Positions 9,306 to 18,021 of a DNA stretch of 64,000 nt are shown here, piece by piece. The notes beneath the pieces are model-generated. The model was not told where the DNA came from. It was given only the letters and a program-made list of their open reading frames with translations, and made no database searches. Every line of letters begins with the position of its first letter. Positions within the stretch are counted from its first letter, which is position 1. Source of the DNA: Amorphus orientalis (lineage in GTDB: Bacteria > Pseudomonadota > Alphaproteobacteria > Rhizobiales > Amorphaceae); assembly GCF_030814015.1 (NCBI RefSeq), contig NZ_JAUSUL010000002.1, positions 1,178,001-1,242,000 of the forward strand, given 5' to 3'. The position numbers and the translations under genes are program-made.

Positions 9306-10582
9306 CGCGGCTCTTCGTCGACGTCACCGAAGTCTCCGCGCTCGGCCGCAAATCCGAGGAACTGACCGGCGTCCAGCGGACCTGCCTTGAGTTTGCCTAT
9401 GAACTCGTGACGGCAGGCCGGGCGACGGCGGTGGTGCTGAACCCGCTCACCGGCCGCTTCCGGTCGGTGGCGCCCTGGGCCTTCGAGCTCGAACACCTCT
9501 ACGCCACCGACACCGTACGCGAACGCCTCGGCCTGCTGCCGAAGGTGCGCAGCCTCGGCAAGTACCGGGGCGCCAAGCGTGCCGTCTACGCGGCCGAACA
9601 GGCCGTCGTCGGCGCGATCCGCGCCGCCCTGCCCCAGCGCGTCGGCACGGCCGTCGGCGATCCGGTCGATCTGGCCGGCGGCGTCCTGCTGACGGCCGCG
9701 AACTTCGAGATCGCTCGGCGCGTGGGACTGCGCGCGAAAGCGCTTCATCCGGACGTCCAGGTCGTCGCCGTCCTCTACGACACGATCCCGCTCGCCGGCC
9801 CGGCCGCCGGCGTGAGCGCCGGGTTCGGCCGTGCCTACCGGGAAGCCTATCGCGCCCTCGGCCGCAGCGGCGCCCGCTTCATCGCGATTTCGGAACACAC
9901 GCGGCAGGAGGCGATCGCCGCGATCGCGGGCGACGGCCTCGACCCGTCAGTCAGGCCCGAAGCGGCGATCCTGCTCGCCCACGAGTTCCGCGACCCCACG
10001 CCGGGGAGCGTACCCGCGCCGCTGCCGAACGCGCCCTACCTGCTGTCGGTCGGCGCGCCCACGGGCCGCAAGAACGGCAAACTCACGCTGGAAGCGTACC
10101 GCCGACTGATCGGGGCCGGCCACGGCACTGATCTCCCGACCCTGGTGTTCGCGGGACGGGTCGGGTCGGATCCCGGCGCTCTCCTCGACCGGCTCGGCGG
10201 ATACCGGGACGTCGAAAGCCACGTGCGGCTGGTCGACCAGCCGAGCCACGCGACGCTGAAAGCGCTCTACCTGGCGGCCGACGCCCTGGTGTTTCCAAGC
10301 CTCTATGAAGGGTTCGGGCTCCCGGTCGGCGAAGCCCTCTGGCTCGGCACGCCGGTCCTTGCGTCCAATGCGACATCCATCCCGGAAGTCGGCGGCGATC
10401 TCGTGACGTACTTCGATCCCACCGATGCGGACGCGCTCGCGGCCCTGATCCGGCGCACAGCCACCGATCGCACATGGATCGATGACCAGCGACAGCGCGT
10501 CGTGGCGGCGCACGACACGCTCCGGAGCTGGAGCCAGGTTGCTGCGTCCTACGCCGACCAGGCGGTCGGAGCCGGCCGCTGA
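9302..10582 (+). CDS. Glycosyltransferase family 4 (GT-B)
   Basis: A 426-residue GT-B glycosyltransferase. The C-terminal donor-binding half shows LLSVGAPTGRKN, then YEGFGLPVGEALWLGTPV, and the end of the motif SIPEVGGD. The N-terminus (RLFVDVTEV, TGVQRT) resembles the start of the third module of the 1221-residue protein at 14356, so the two are probably paralogues. It overlaps manC by four bases, so GDP-mannose or a derivative is a reasonable donor guess, but this is inference. The gene ends 26 bases before a convergent ABC exporter. Confidence 0.88.
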   Translation: MTRLFVDVTEVSALGRKSEELTGVQRTCLEFAYELVTAGRATAVVLNPLTGRFRSVAPWAFELEHLYATDTVRERLGLLPKVRSLGKYRGAKRAVYAAEQAVVGAIRAALPQRVGTAVGDPVDLAGGVLLTAANFEIARRVGLRAKALHPDVQVVAVLYDTIPLAGPAAGVSAGFGRAYREAYRALGRSGARFIAISEHTRQEAIAAIAGDGLDPSVRPEAAILLAHEFRDPTPGSVPAPLPNAPYLLSVGAPTGRKNGKLTLEAYRRLIGAGHGTDLPTLVFAGRVGSDPGALLDRLGGYRDVESHVRLVDQPSHATLKALYLAADALVFPSLYEGFGLPVGEALWLGTPVLASNATSIPEVGGDLVTYFDPTDADALAALIRRTATDRTWIDDQRQRVVAAHDTLRSWSQVAASYADQAVGAGR

Positions 10583-10607
10583 TCCTGCGACAGCCGAAAC
10601 CGTCCGG

Positions 10608-12455
10608 CTACTCCGCCGCCTCGCCCATCTCGAACTGCAGCGTGACGATCCGCCGGTAGTATTCGTTGCGCGCGACGAGTTCGTCGTGCCGCCCCTGATC
10701 CGTCACGTGTCCGCTGTCGATCAGGACGATGCGGTCGGCTTCCTTCACGGTCGACAGGCGGTGAGCGATCACCAGGATCGTCTTCTTCGACGCCTGAGAG
10801 CGCACATACTCCTTGATCAGTTGCTCGTTGTCGGCGTCCAGGGCGGATGTCACCTCGTCGAGCAGCAGGATCGGCGCATCGCGTATGATCGCGCGCGCCA
10901 TGTTCAGTCGCTGCGCCTGCCCGCCGGAGATCATGGCGCCGAGTTCGCCCACGTCGGTGTCATAGCCGTTGGGCTGCGCCTCGATGAAGGAATGAAGCCC
11001 AACCGCCTCGCAGGCCGCAACAACGCGCTCGTGGTCGACCGTGCGATCCTTGAGCGTCAGATTGTCCCGGATCGTCCCGGAGAAGATGTAGTTGGACTGG
11101 CTGACGAACGCGATCGCATCGCGGATGTCGCCGGTGTCGAGCTGGCCGACATCGTGCCCGTAGAGCCGCAGCGTCCCCTGGATCGGGAGATAGAACTTCA
11201 ACAGGAGCTTGAAGAGCGTCGATTTGCCGGCACCGGACGGGCCGACCAGGGCAACCATCTCGCCCTGCTTGATGTCCAGGTTCAACCCGTCGAGCACCAG
11301 ACCACCATCGCCGTAGCGGAAATCGACGTTGTCGAAGGCAATCGCCGGCACGCCCGGATCGGCATTTTCCCCGATGGCGGGAGCAGCTTTCGGCGGCGAC
11401 AGCCGCTGCGGGCCGCTGTCTTCGAAATCGCTGTCCGCGAGCAGCTGCTCCACCATCTCGACGGCGATCAGCGCGGTGCGGATCTGGACGCGCATCTGGC
11501 TCAGGCGGCGCGCGGGATCGGCGGCGAGCAACAGGGCCGTCAGGAACGACATGAAGGTGCCCGGCGAATACTCGCCCATCGTGAGGCGCCAGCCGGCGTA
11601 CAGGATGGCCAGACCGACCGCGACGCCGCCGACGGTGTCAAGGAGCGGCAGCGGCGCGGCACTGATCGCCGCAATCCGGTCCTTCTGCTTGCGCAGGCCC
11701 TCGATGATGTTCCCGCTCTCGTCCAGAAGCGGACGTTCAAGCCGGAAAGCCTTGATAACGGTGATGCCCTGCACCGTCTCCCGGACCTGCCGGTTCAGAT
11801 ACTGATAGCCGGCCAGCTCGCCGCCCACGAGCCCGCGAACCTGCTTCAGGAGGCGGCTCACCCCGTAAAAGACAATCGGCGCAACCAGGAACGAGCAGAT
11901 GGTCAGATAGGCGTCCTGGACGAGCATCACCCCGAGCAGCGCAACCAGCGTGGCCACGTCCCTGAGCCCGTTGACCATCACCTGGTTGAGAATCGAGTTG
12001 AAACCGTTCGCGCCCTGATTGAAGCGCATCAGCAGGTCGTCGGAGCTGTAGCGGGAGAAGAAGGAAACCCGCTGCTTCATGATATGGCGGAACATCCGCA
12101 TCTGGACGTCCGCGACAAGCGCGTTCGAGATCTGGTTGGAGAGCACGCTCTGACCATAGAGCGACAGGCCACGAACCAGGAATACGACAACGACCGCAAC
12201 AAAGAGCGGGAGGATCAGGGGCGCATTCTGCTCGACGAAAACGGTTTCGACGACGTCCTTCACCATCCAGGCGATGCCGGCGGTCGTTCCGGACACGAAC
12301 CCGATCAGAATGAAAATGATGACGTATTTTTTCCAGAACTGGCGAAAATACTGGGTGAAGATGCCATAGATGAGGCTGAGGTCGCCGGTGCTCGGGACCT
12401 TGAGCATCCGCGCGAGCCATTTCGGAAGACGGGCACGCATGTCACTGGAAACCAT
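10608..12455 (-). CDS. ABC exporter, fused permease/ATPase (MsbA-like)
   Basis: A 615-residue half-transporter. The N-terminal ABC-type-I membrane domain of about six helices runs to roughly residue 330. The ATPase follows, with Walker A GPSGAGKST near residue 405, Q-loop FVSQSN, signature SGGQAQR near residue 510 and Walker B ILLLDEVTSALD. Family members export lipid A, lipid-linked oligosaccharides or glucans. Inside a polysaccharide cluster, export of a lipid-linked glycan or a surface lipid is the natural guess. It is transcribed opposite to the flanking glycan genes. The chosen ATG has AAGG eight bases upstream; an internal ATG five codons in is possible. Confidence 0.88.
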   Translation of the reverse strand: MVSSDMRARLPKWLARMLKVPSTGDLSLIYGIFTQYFRQFWKKYVIIFILIGFVSGTTAGIAWMVKDVVETVFVEQNAPLILPLFVAVVVVFLVRGLSLYGQSVLSNQISNALVADVQMRMFRHIMKQRVSFFSRYSSDDLLMRFNQGANGFNSILNQVMVNGLRDVATLVALLGVMLVQDAYLTICSFLVAPIVFYGVSRLLKQVRGLVGGELAGYQYLNRQVRETVQGITVIKAFRLERPLLDESGNIIEGLRKQKDRIAAISAAPLPLLDTVGGVAVGLAILYAGWRLTMGEYSPGTFMSFLTALLLAADPARRLSQMRVQIRTALIAVEMVEQLLADSDFEDSGPQRLSPPKAAPAIGENADPGVPAIAFDNVDFRYGDGGLVLDGLNLDIKQGEMVALVGPSGAGKSTLFKLLLKFYLPIQGTLRLYGHDVGQLDTGDIRDAIAFVSQSNYIFSGTIRDNLTLKDRTVDHERVVAACEAVGLHSFIEAQPNGYDTDVGELGAMISGGQAQRLNMARAIIRDAPILLLDEVTSALDADNEQLIKEYVRSQASKKTILVIAHRLSTVKEADRIVLIDSGHVTDQGRHDELVARNEYYRRIVTLQFEMGEAAE

Positions 12456-12912
12456 ACAGATTACCTTCGAATAGCCGCAGCGCAGCCCCGCCTGGGGAAG
12501 ACGGGTGCCGCTCGCTCGCCTCGGGCCTGCTTCCCATTTTGGATCGCTTCGGGCCGATCCCTTGCCAGCTCAGGCCCCAGCACATCAATCCGTCTCCGGA
12601 CCGGCCACCGCATTGGACCTCACGCCATGGATCGATGGTCGCCTGACGCCGGATCACCTATGCGCAAGGGACGGAATGCCAGCCCCTTTGGCGGCCCGAC
12701 TAGAGGGTCGCACCACCACCGTCAAGCTTCTTCGCACGTGAGCACGATATTACGAATATCCAGCGCGGTTCGCGTTGGCAATCTTGACAACATCGCCATG
12801 ATGCCGTGTGAAGGCATCCAACTTCCGCGAGGGCCGTCGGCCCCGCGGCGGGTCCGAGGCGGCCGTGTTTCGATCGCCGCGCGGCAGCGCATTTCCAGAA
12901 GAAGGTTTCCCG
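12456..12912. other. Divergent intergenic region between ABC exporter and gmd
   Basis: About 457 bases lie between two divergent starts and must hold both promoters. A perfect palindrome (12746-12760) and a TTGACA hexamer at 12784-12789 are visible. No good -10 box sits 16-18 bases after the TTGACA. No convincing coding frame was seen on either strand. Confidence 0.5.
12746..12760. promoter_or_regulatory. Palindrome GATATTACGAATATC, candidate operator
   Basis: A perfect 6-bp inverted repeat, GATATT-ACG-AATATC, lies in an otherwise GC-rich divergent intergenic region, about 150 bases before gmd. Its symmetry and AT content suggest a dimeric regulator site. No regulator is assigned. Confidence 0.4.
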
Positions 12913-13947
12913 GTGACAAAGACGGCATTCATCACGGGCGCATCCGGTCAGGACGGCGCCTACCTGTCCGCACTTCTTCTCGAAAAAGGCTACCGGGTGA
13001 TCGGCGGCATTCGCCGCACCTCCACCGGGATCATTCATCGGCTTGCCGAACTCGGCATCGACAAGGACGTGGAGCTCACCACGTTCGAGCTCGGCGAGTT
13101 CCAGCACATCCTCCGCCTTCTCGACAAATACAAGCCTGACGAGTTCTACAACCTCGCGGCCCAGAGCTTCGTCGGCTCGTCGTGGGACGTGCCGCTCTAC
13201 ACCGCGGATACCGATGCCGTCGGCGTCTGCCGCATCCTCGAAGGCATGCGCGACATACTCCCCGAGTGCCGCTACTACCAGGCCTCGACCTCGGAGATGT
13301 TCGGCCACGTCCGTGAGATCCCGCAGACGGAGGACACCCCGTTCTATCCGCGCAGCCCTTATGGCGTCGCGAAGCTCTATGGCCACTGGATCACAGTGAA
13401 CTACCGGGAATCGTTCAATCTGCACGCTTCCTCGGGCATCCTTTTCAATCACGAGAGCCCGCTGCGCGGCGTCGAGTTCGTGACCCGCAAGATCACGCTC
13501 GCGCTGTCCAACATCGCCCAGGGTAACCAGGAGACCCTCGACCTCGGCAACATGTCTGCGAAGCGCGACTGGGGCTTCGCCAAGGAATATGTCGAAGGCA
13601 TGTGGCGGATGCTGCAGCAGGACGAGGCCGACGACTACGTGCTCGCGACCGGCTCGACCCATACCGTCCGCGATTTCGTTGGCTGGGCAGGCGAGAGCCT
13701 CGGCTTCGACATCGCATGGGAAGGCGAAGGCGAGAACGAGGTCGGCATCGACCGCAAGTCCGGCAAGACGATCGTGCGCGTCGATCCCCAGTTCTACCGC
13801 CCGGCCGAGGTCGAAATCCTGATCGGCGACCCTGCGAAGGCGAAGAAGCAGCTCGGCTGGGAGCCTAAGACCGACGTGCGCGGTCTTGCCGACATGATGG
13901 CGAAGGCGGACTACGACCGAGTGAAGAGCGGCCGGGTGTTCTTCTGA
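12913..13947 (+). CDS. gmd: GDP-mannose 4,6-dehydratase
   Basis: A 344-residue extended SDR converting GDP-mannose to GDP-4-keto-6-deoxymannose. N-terminal ITGASGQDGAYLS is the Gmd signature. NLAAQSFVGSSW and the catalytic STSEMFG loop follow, then Y150/K154 in SPYGVAKLYGHW, and later HESPLRG and KRDWGFAKEYVEGMW. These are specific to Gmd. The start is GTG 12913, preceded by AGAAGAAGG; a longer upstream frame lacks similarity. The product is the precursor of GDP-rhamnose, GDP-fucose or GDP-perosamine, but no enzyme for the final step is recognised in the window. ManC supplies its substrate. Confidence 0.95.
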   Translation: MTKTAFITGASGQDGAYLSALLLEKGYRVIGGIRRTSTGIIHRLAELGIDKDVELTTFELGEFQHILRLLDKYKPDEFYNLAAQSFVGSSWDVPLYTADTDAVGVCRILEGMRDILPECRYYQASTSEMFGHVREIPQTEDTPFYPRSPYGVAKLYGHWITVNYRESFNLHASSGILFNHESPLRGVEFVTRKITLALSNIAQGNQETLDLGNMSAKRDWGFAKEYVEGMWRMLQQDEADDYVLATGSTHTVRDFVGWAGESLGFDIAWEGEGENEVGIDRKSGKTIVRVDPQFYRPAEVEILIGDPAKAKKQLGWEPKTDVRGLADMMAKADYDRVKSGRVFF

Positions 13948-14101
13948 ATTAGAACACGCTAATAGATAGATCCACTTAAGAAGCCGCGATGGTCGTTGCC
14001 GAATCGCGGCCGATTGCTGCACACCTTCGCTGCACCGGGGTGCTTCCAGAGTTCAGCCGGGCACTGGGCGTTGATGGTGTAGACTGGGATCTCAGGCAGA
14101 C

Positions 14102-14356
14102 ATGTCGCTTTCTATTTTTGGACAGGGCGGATCTCTCCGCGGCTTTGACAAACGGCGCCGGAAATACCTGACCGCCAAATTTCTGCTTCGTCTGTCTCCT
14201 GTACTGCCGCGTCGCTACATTCGAAAATTCGAGCGGCGCCTGATCAAGTATTCTCCGAACGGTCCAGTCGCGACCCCGCAGCTGCGGCTGCCACCGACCC
14301 CGCGCAGCTCCCAGATCGCCGCTGATATCCGCCGCCTCAGCGAGACGAGGCCGTAG
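14102..14356 (+). CDS. Small basic protein of unknown function, coupled to giant glycosyltransferase
   Basis: An 84-residue frame, rich in Arg, Lys and Pro, with no recognised domain and no signal peptide. Its stop TAG shares one base with the GTG start of the next gene (TAGTG), the usual layout of translational coupling in this cluster. A weak ribosome site (CAGGCA) precedes the ATG. Coding is inferred from position and tight overlap only; it could also be a leader peptide that sets translation of the glycosyltransferase. Confidence 0.45.
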   Translation: MSLSIFGQGGSLRGFDKRRRKYLTAKFLLRLSPVLPRRYIRKFERRLIKYSPNGPVATPQLRLPPTPRSSQIAADIRRLSETRP

Positions 14357-17300
14357 TGCACATCGTCATCGACCTGCAGGGCGCCCAGTCGGAAAGCCGC
14401 TTTCGCGGCATTGGACGGTATTCACTGTCGCTGGCGAAGGCGATTGCGCGGAACCGGCAGCGCCATACCGTCAGCCTGGTCCTGAACACCGCTTTCCCCG
14501 AATCCGTGGCCGCCATCCGCGCCAGTTTCTCCGACCTGATCGGTCCGGAAAACATCCACGTCTTTCACGGGCTGGACCACGTCAACGGTCGCGACACGGC
14601 CAATGGCTGGCGCCGTCTTGCCGCCGAGGCAATACGGGAAGCCTTCATCTCCTCCCTCCGGCCCGACGTCGTCCTGATCTCTTCGTTGTTCGAGGGGTTC
14701 GCAGACGACGCGGTGACCTCGATACCAGAATCCGCGCCGTACCCGACGGCGGCCGTCCTTTACGACCTGATCCCGCTGCTCAACCGCGAAAACTATCTGA
14801 CCAACGCGCTGACACGCGACTGGTACGACCATCGGATCAGCAATCTGAAACGCGCCGACGCGTTACTCGCGATCTCGGAGTCAAGTGCGCGCGAGGCCGC
14901 GACGCATCTCGGTTTCTCCTCCGAGCGGCTGACCAACATTTCCGGGGCGGCCGGGCCTGAGTTCACCCCGGGACCCGTCTCGGAAGACACGGCCTCGCGG
15001 ATCCGGAAAGCCTACCGGATCAAAGGCAAGTTCGTCCTCTATGCGCCCGGCGGGTTCGACCCGCGAAAGAACATCCCGCGGTTGCTCCGTGCCTGGGCGG
15101 CGGTCCCCCGTTCGGTGCGCGGCGAACGGCAACTCGTCATCGCCAGTCGGCTCCCCACGGGCCTGGAGTCGGAGTTGTCGCGGACCTGCCGAAAGGAGGG
15201 GCTCGCAGACAACGAGACTGTTTTCACCGGCTATGTTCCCGAAGACGACCTCATCGATCTCTATCGGCTCTGCGAGCTGTTCGTGTTTCCCTCGCTGCAC
15301 GAGGGCTTTGGTTTGCCGGCCCTGGAAGCGATGTCCTGCGGCGCACCGACCATCGGCTCCGACAGATCGAGCATTCCGGAGGTCATCGGGCGCGCCGACG
15401 CCATGTTCGACCCGACCGATCCCGCTGCGATCGCTGGCTGCATCAAGGCGGTGCTTTCGGACCAGGCGTGCCGGAAGGATCTCGCGGCCTACGCGCTGGA
15501 ACGGTCCGACGCCTTTTCCTGGGACACGACCGCGCAGGCCGCGCTGAAAGGCCTGGAGGCACTCGGAAAGGACGCCGAAGGCACCAAACCAAATGTTTCG
15601 GTCCAATCCCGGCGTCTCGCCATCGTGGTCCCGACGGGTCGGCTTGCGGGCGGACCGGCCCATCGGATGCGGGCACTGATCCCCGAACTTGCCCGCACCT
15701 ACTCGGTCGACCTGTTCTGTCTCGACGGGCGCGCGCCCGAACCGCCCCTTCCCGGGATCGGTCTGGTTCTGGGCGCCAACACGGCGAGAGCACAACTGCC
15801 TGCCTACGAGCGCGTGGTGCACTGCCTCGGCGACGGAGGCGGCGCCGAGCTTTCGGCAGCGCTCGCCAAAGACGTGCCTGGCGCAATCTACCTGCTCGAC
15901 AGCACGCTCTCCAACCGACTGGAGGGTGCGCCACCTTCGTCCCGGTCGAAGTTGCTCTACGACACCGAAGGCTTTCTGGCCCTGGCCTCGACCGGAACGC
16001 ACACCGGTTCTGCTCCCCTGGTGTGGCAGGACACGCTCACCCGAGCCGTTGGCGTCATCGCCGGAAGCGATCTGATCAGGGATCGACTCCAGCAGACATA
16101 TGGAGCGCCGCCGGGCGGTGGCGCGTGGCCGGTTGTCCCTTTCATCGACATCCCCTCCTCCGACGCGACCGGACCGACGATGGCCAGGAGCGAGGCGCTT
16201 GCGACGCTCGGGCTTGGCGAGGGACCGGTCATAGCGGTCGCAGCCGACCCTCCGACCGACACCGCATTGCTCGACCAGATCGACCGATCCGGCGGCAGCG
16301 ACGTCCAGATCGTGGTGCTCGATTCCCGCACCAATGCCGACCGTGAACGGCTTGCGACCCGGATCGGACGCATCAGCTCCGACATCGGAAATGTCGTCGT
16401 TGTCGATCCGACCCACGCGCCGAGCCTGTCTGCCGCGGTTGCGGCTGCATCAACGATCGCCATTGCGGGAGAACGGGTCGCGCAGGGCGAGTCCGGACTG
16501 GCACGCCTTCTGGCAGAAGCCGGCGCCGGTGAACGTATCCGGATCGATGGCAACGAACCCGTCACGCCCGCTGCGACCGCCCCGGCGGCTATCTCCGAGG
16601 CCGCGCGAGCGTTCGGTGCGGCACTTGAAGAGATCTACGACGAAGCCGTTGGCGGGCTCCTGCAAGCCGAACGTGCGATTGCGCATCTGTCCGGGTCGGC
16701 CGGCTCACAGGGAACGGCTCCTTCCAACGACACGAGCGTTCTGGACCAGGAAGCCGCGGCGATCGCGATCGCGAACACCTTTCCGCCCCGGTTCGCGCTG
16801 CGCCAGCTCCTGGTCGACGTGTCTGAGCTGACCCACCGCGATGCCCGCAGCGGGGTCCAGCGTGTGGTGCGCAACATCGTCCTCCAATGGCTCCGCAATC
16901 CACCGAAGGGCTGGCGCGTCGAGCCCGTCTATGCATCGGCGCGCGGCTATCGCTACGCCACCCGCTTCACCTTCGATCTGCTCGGCCAGGATTCGTCCGG
17001 AATCGTCGACCAGGGCGTCGATACGGCGCCGGGCGACCTGCTTCTGATGCTCGACCTCCAGCACCATGTCGCCTCGGTCAATCGCCCCTACTTCCATTGG
17101 CTGCGAGCCCGTGGGGTGGGCGTCTATTTCGTGGTCTATGACCTCTTGCCGATCCTGATCGATGGCGCCTTCCCCAAGAGCATGACGAAGCTGCACGAGG
17201 ATTGGCTCGACGTCGTCCGGGAGAGCGACGGCGCTTTCTGCATCTCGCGGGCGGTGGCCGACGAGCTCGCCGACTGGCTCGCGGCCACCGACCGCTTGAC

Positions 17301-18021
17301 CGACAGGCCGTTCAATATCGGCTGGTTCCATCTCGGCGCCGACTTCACGGCCGCCAAGTCGTGGACCGGCCTTCCCGCCAACGCACAGAAGCTGATCGAG
17401 ACGATCAAGGCCAAGCCGACGTTCCTGATGGTCGCGACCGTCGAGCCCCGCAAGGGTCACACCCAGGTGCTCGATGCCTTCGACGAACTGTGGCGCGCCG
17501 GCGTCGACGTGAATCTCGTGATCGTCGGCAAGGAAGGCTGGATGGTGAAGCCGCTGGTCAAACGACTGGCCGGACACCCGGAGCGCCAGAAGCGCCTCTT
17601 CTGGCTGGAGGGCATCAGCGATGAATTCCTGGAGCAGATCTATGGCGCAAGCGCCGGCCTGCTCGCCGCCTCGAAAGGCGAAGGCTTCGGCCTGCCGCTG
17701 ATCGAGGCTGCCCAGCACAAGATCCCGATCCTCGCCCGGGACATTCCGGTGTTCCGCGAGGTCGCCGGAGAGCATGCCGCCTACTTCTCCGGGGAGACCG
17801 GTGCGGCCCTCGCCGCGGCGATTCGCAAATGGCTCGACGCCTACGAGCGCGGAGACCATCCCCGCTCCGATGCCATGCCGTATCTGAGCTGGAAGGACGC
17901 CGCCGACGCGTTCGGCCGCAAGATCGTCGAGGGGGAGTTCTACCGAACTGCCAGCCTTACCGGCGAAGCCGACCAGCCTCCGCTTGGGACGGCCAAGGCC
18001 CGCTCAGGCAATCGGCCCTGA
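14356..18021 (+). CDS. Multi-domain glycosyltransferase (two GT4 modules plus degenerate GT-B-like middle)
   Basis: A 1221-residue protein. Module 1 (about 1-395) is a GT4 enzyme: RFRGIGRYS near the start, LHEGFGLPALEAMSCG near residue 315 and SIPEV after it. A middle part (about 415-800) begins like a GT-B N-lobe (RLAIVVPTGRLAGG) and has GSDLIRDRL, but lacks the EGFG donor motif, so it looks degenerate or non-catalytic. Module 3 (about 815-1195) is a second GT4: LLVDVSELT, GVQRVVRN, MVATVEPRKGH, KGEGFGLPLIEAAQ. Such fused enzymes usually add successive sugars of a repeat unit. The start is GTG, coupled to the small frame upstream. Its last 18 bases overlap the convergent neighbour. Confidence 0.85.
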   Translation: MHIVIDLQGAQSESRFRGIGRYSLSLAKAIARNRQRHTVSLVLNTAFPESVAAIRASFSDLIGPENIHVFHGLDHVNGRDTANGWRRLAAEAIREAFISSLRPDVVLISSLFEGFADDAVTSIPESAPYPTAAVLYDLIPLLNRENYLTNALTRDWYDHRISNLKRADALLAISESSAREAATHLGFSSERLTNISGAAGPEFTPGPVSEDTASRIRKAYRIKGKFVLYAPGGFDPRKNIPRLLRAWAAVPRSVRGERQLVIASRLPTGLESELSRTCRKEGLADNETVFTGYVPEDDLIDLYRLCELFVFPSLHEGFGLPALEAMSCGAPTIGSDRSSIPEVIGRADAMFDPTDPAAIAGCIKAVLSDQACRKDLAAYALERSDAFSWDTTAQAALKGLEALGKDAEGTKPNVSVQSRRLAIVVPTGRLAGGPAHRMRALIPELARTYSVDLFCLDGRAPEPPLPGIGLVLGANTARAQLPAYERVVHCLGDGGGAELSAALAKDVPGAIYLLDSTLSNRLEGAPPSSRSKLLYDTEGFLALASTGTHTGSAPLVWQDTLTRAVGVIAGSDLIRDRLQQTYGAPPGGGAWPVVPFIDIPSSDATGPTMARSEALATLGLGEGPVIAVAADPPTDTALLDQIDRSGGSDVQIVVLDSRTNADRERLATRIGRISSDIGNVVVVDPTHAPSLSAAVAAASTIAIAGERVAQGESGLARLLAEAGAGERIRIDGNEPVTPAATAPAAISEAARAFGAALEEIYDEAVGGLLQAERAIAHLSGSAGSQGTAPSNDTSVLDQEAAAIAIANTFPPRFALRQLLVDVSELTHRDARSGVQRVVRNIVLQWLRNPPKGWRVEPVYASARGYRYATRFTFDLLGQDSSGIVDQGVDTAPGDLLLMLDLQHHVASVNRPYFHWLRARGVGVYFVVYDLLPILIDGAFPKSMTKLHEDWLDVVRESDGAFCISRAVADELADWLAATDRLTDRPFNIGWFHLGADFTAAKSWTGLPANAQKLIETIKAKPTFLMVATVEPRKGHTQVLDAFDELWRAGVDVNLVIVGKEGWMVKPLVKRLAGHPERQKRLFWLEGISDEFLEQIYGASAGLLAASKGEGFGLPLIEAAQHKIPILARDIPVFREVAGEHAAYFSGETGAALAAAIRKWLDAYERGDHPRSDAMPYLSWKDAADAFGRKIVEGEFYRTASLTGEADQPPLGTAKARSGNRP

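Noticed and set aside
10482-13139. 885-residue plus-strand frame over the ABC exporter
   Set aside because: The exporter on the minus strand has all ABC motifs; the plus frame has none.
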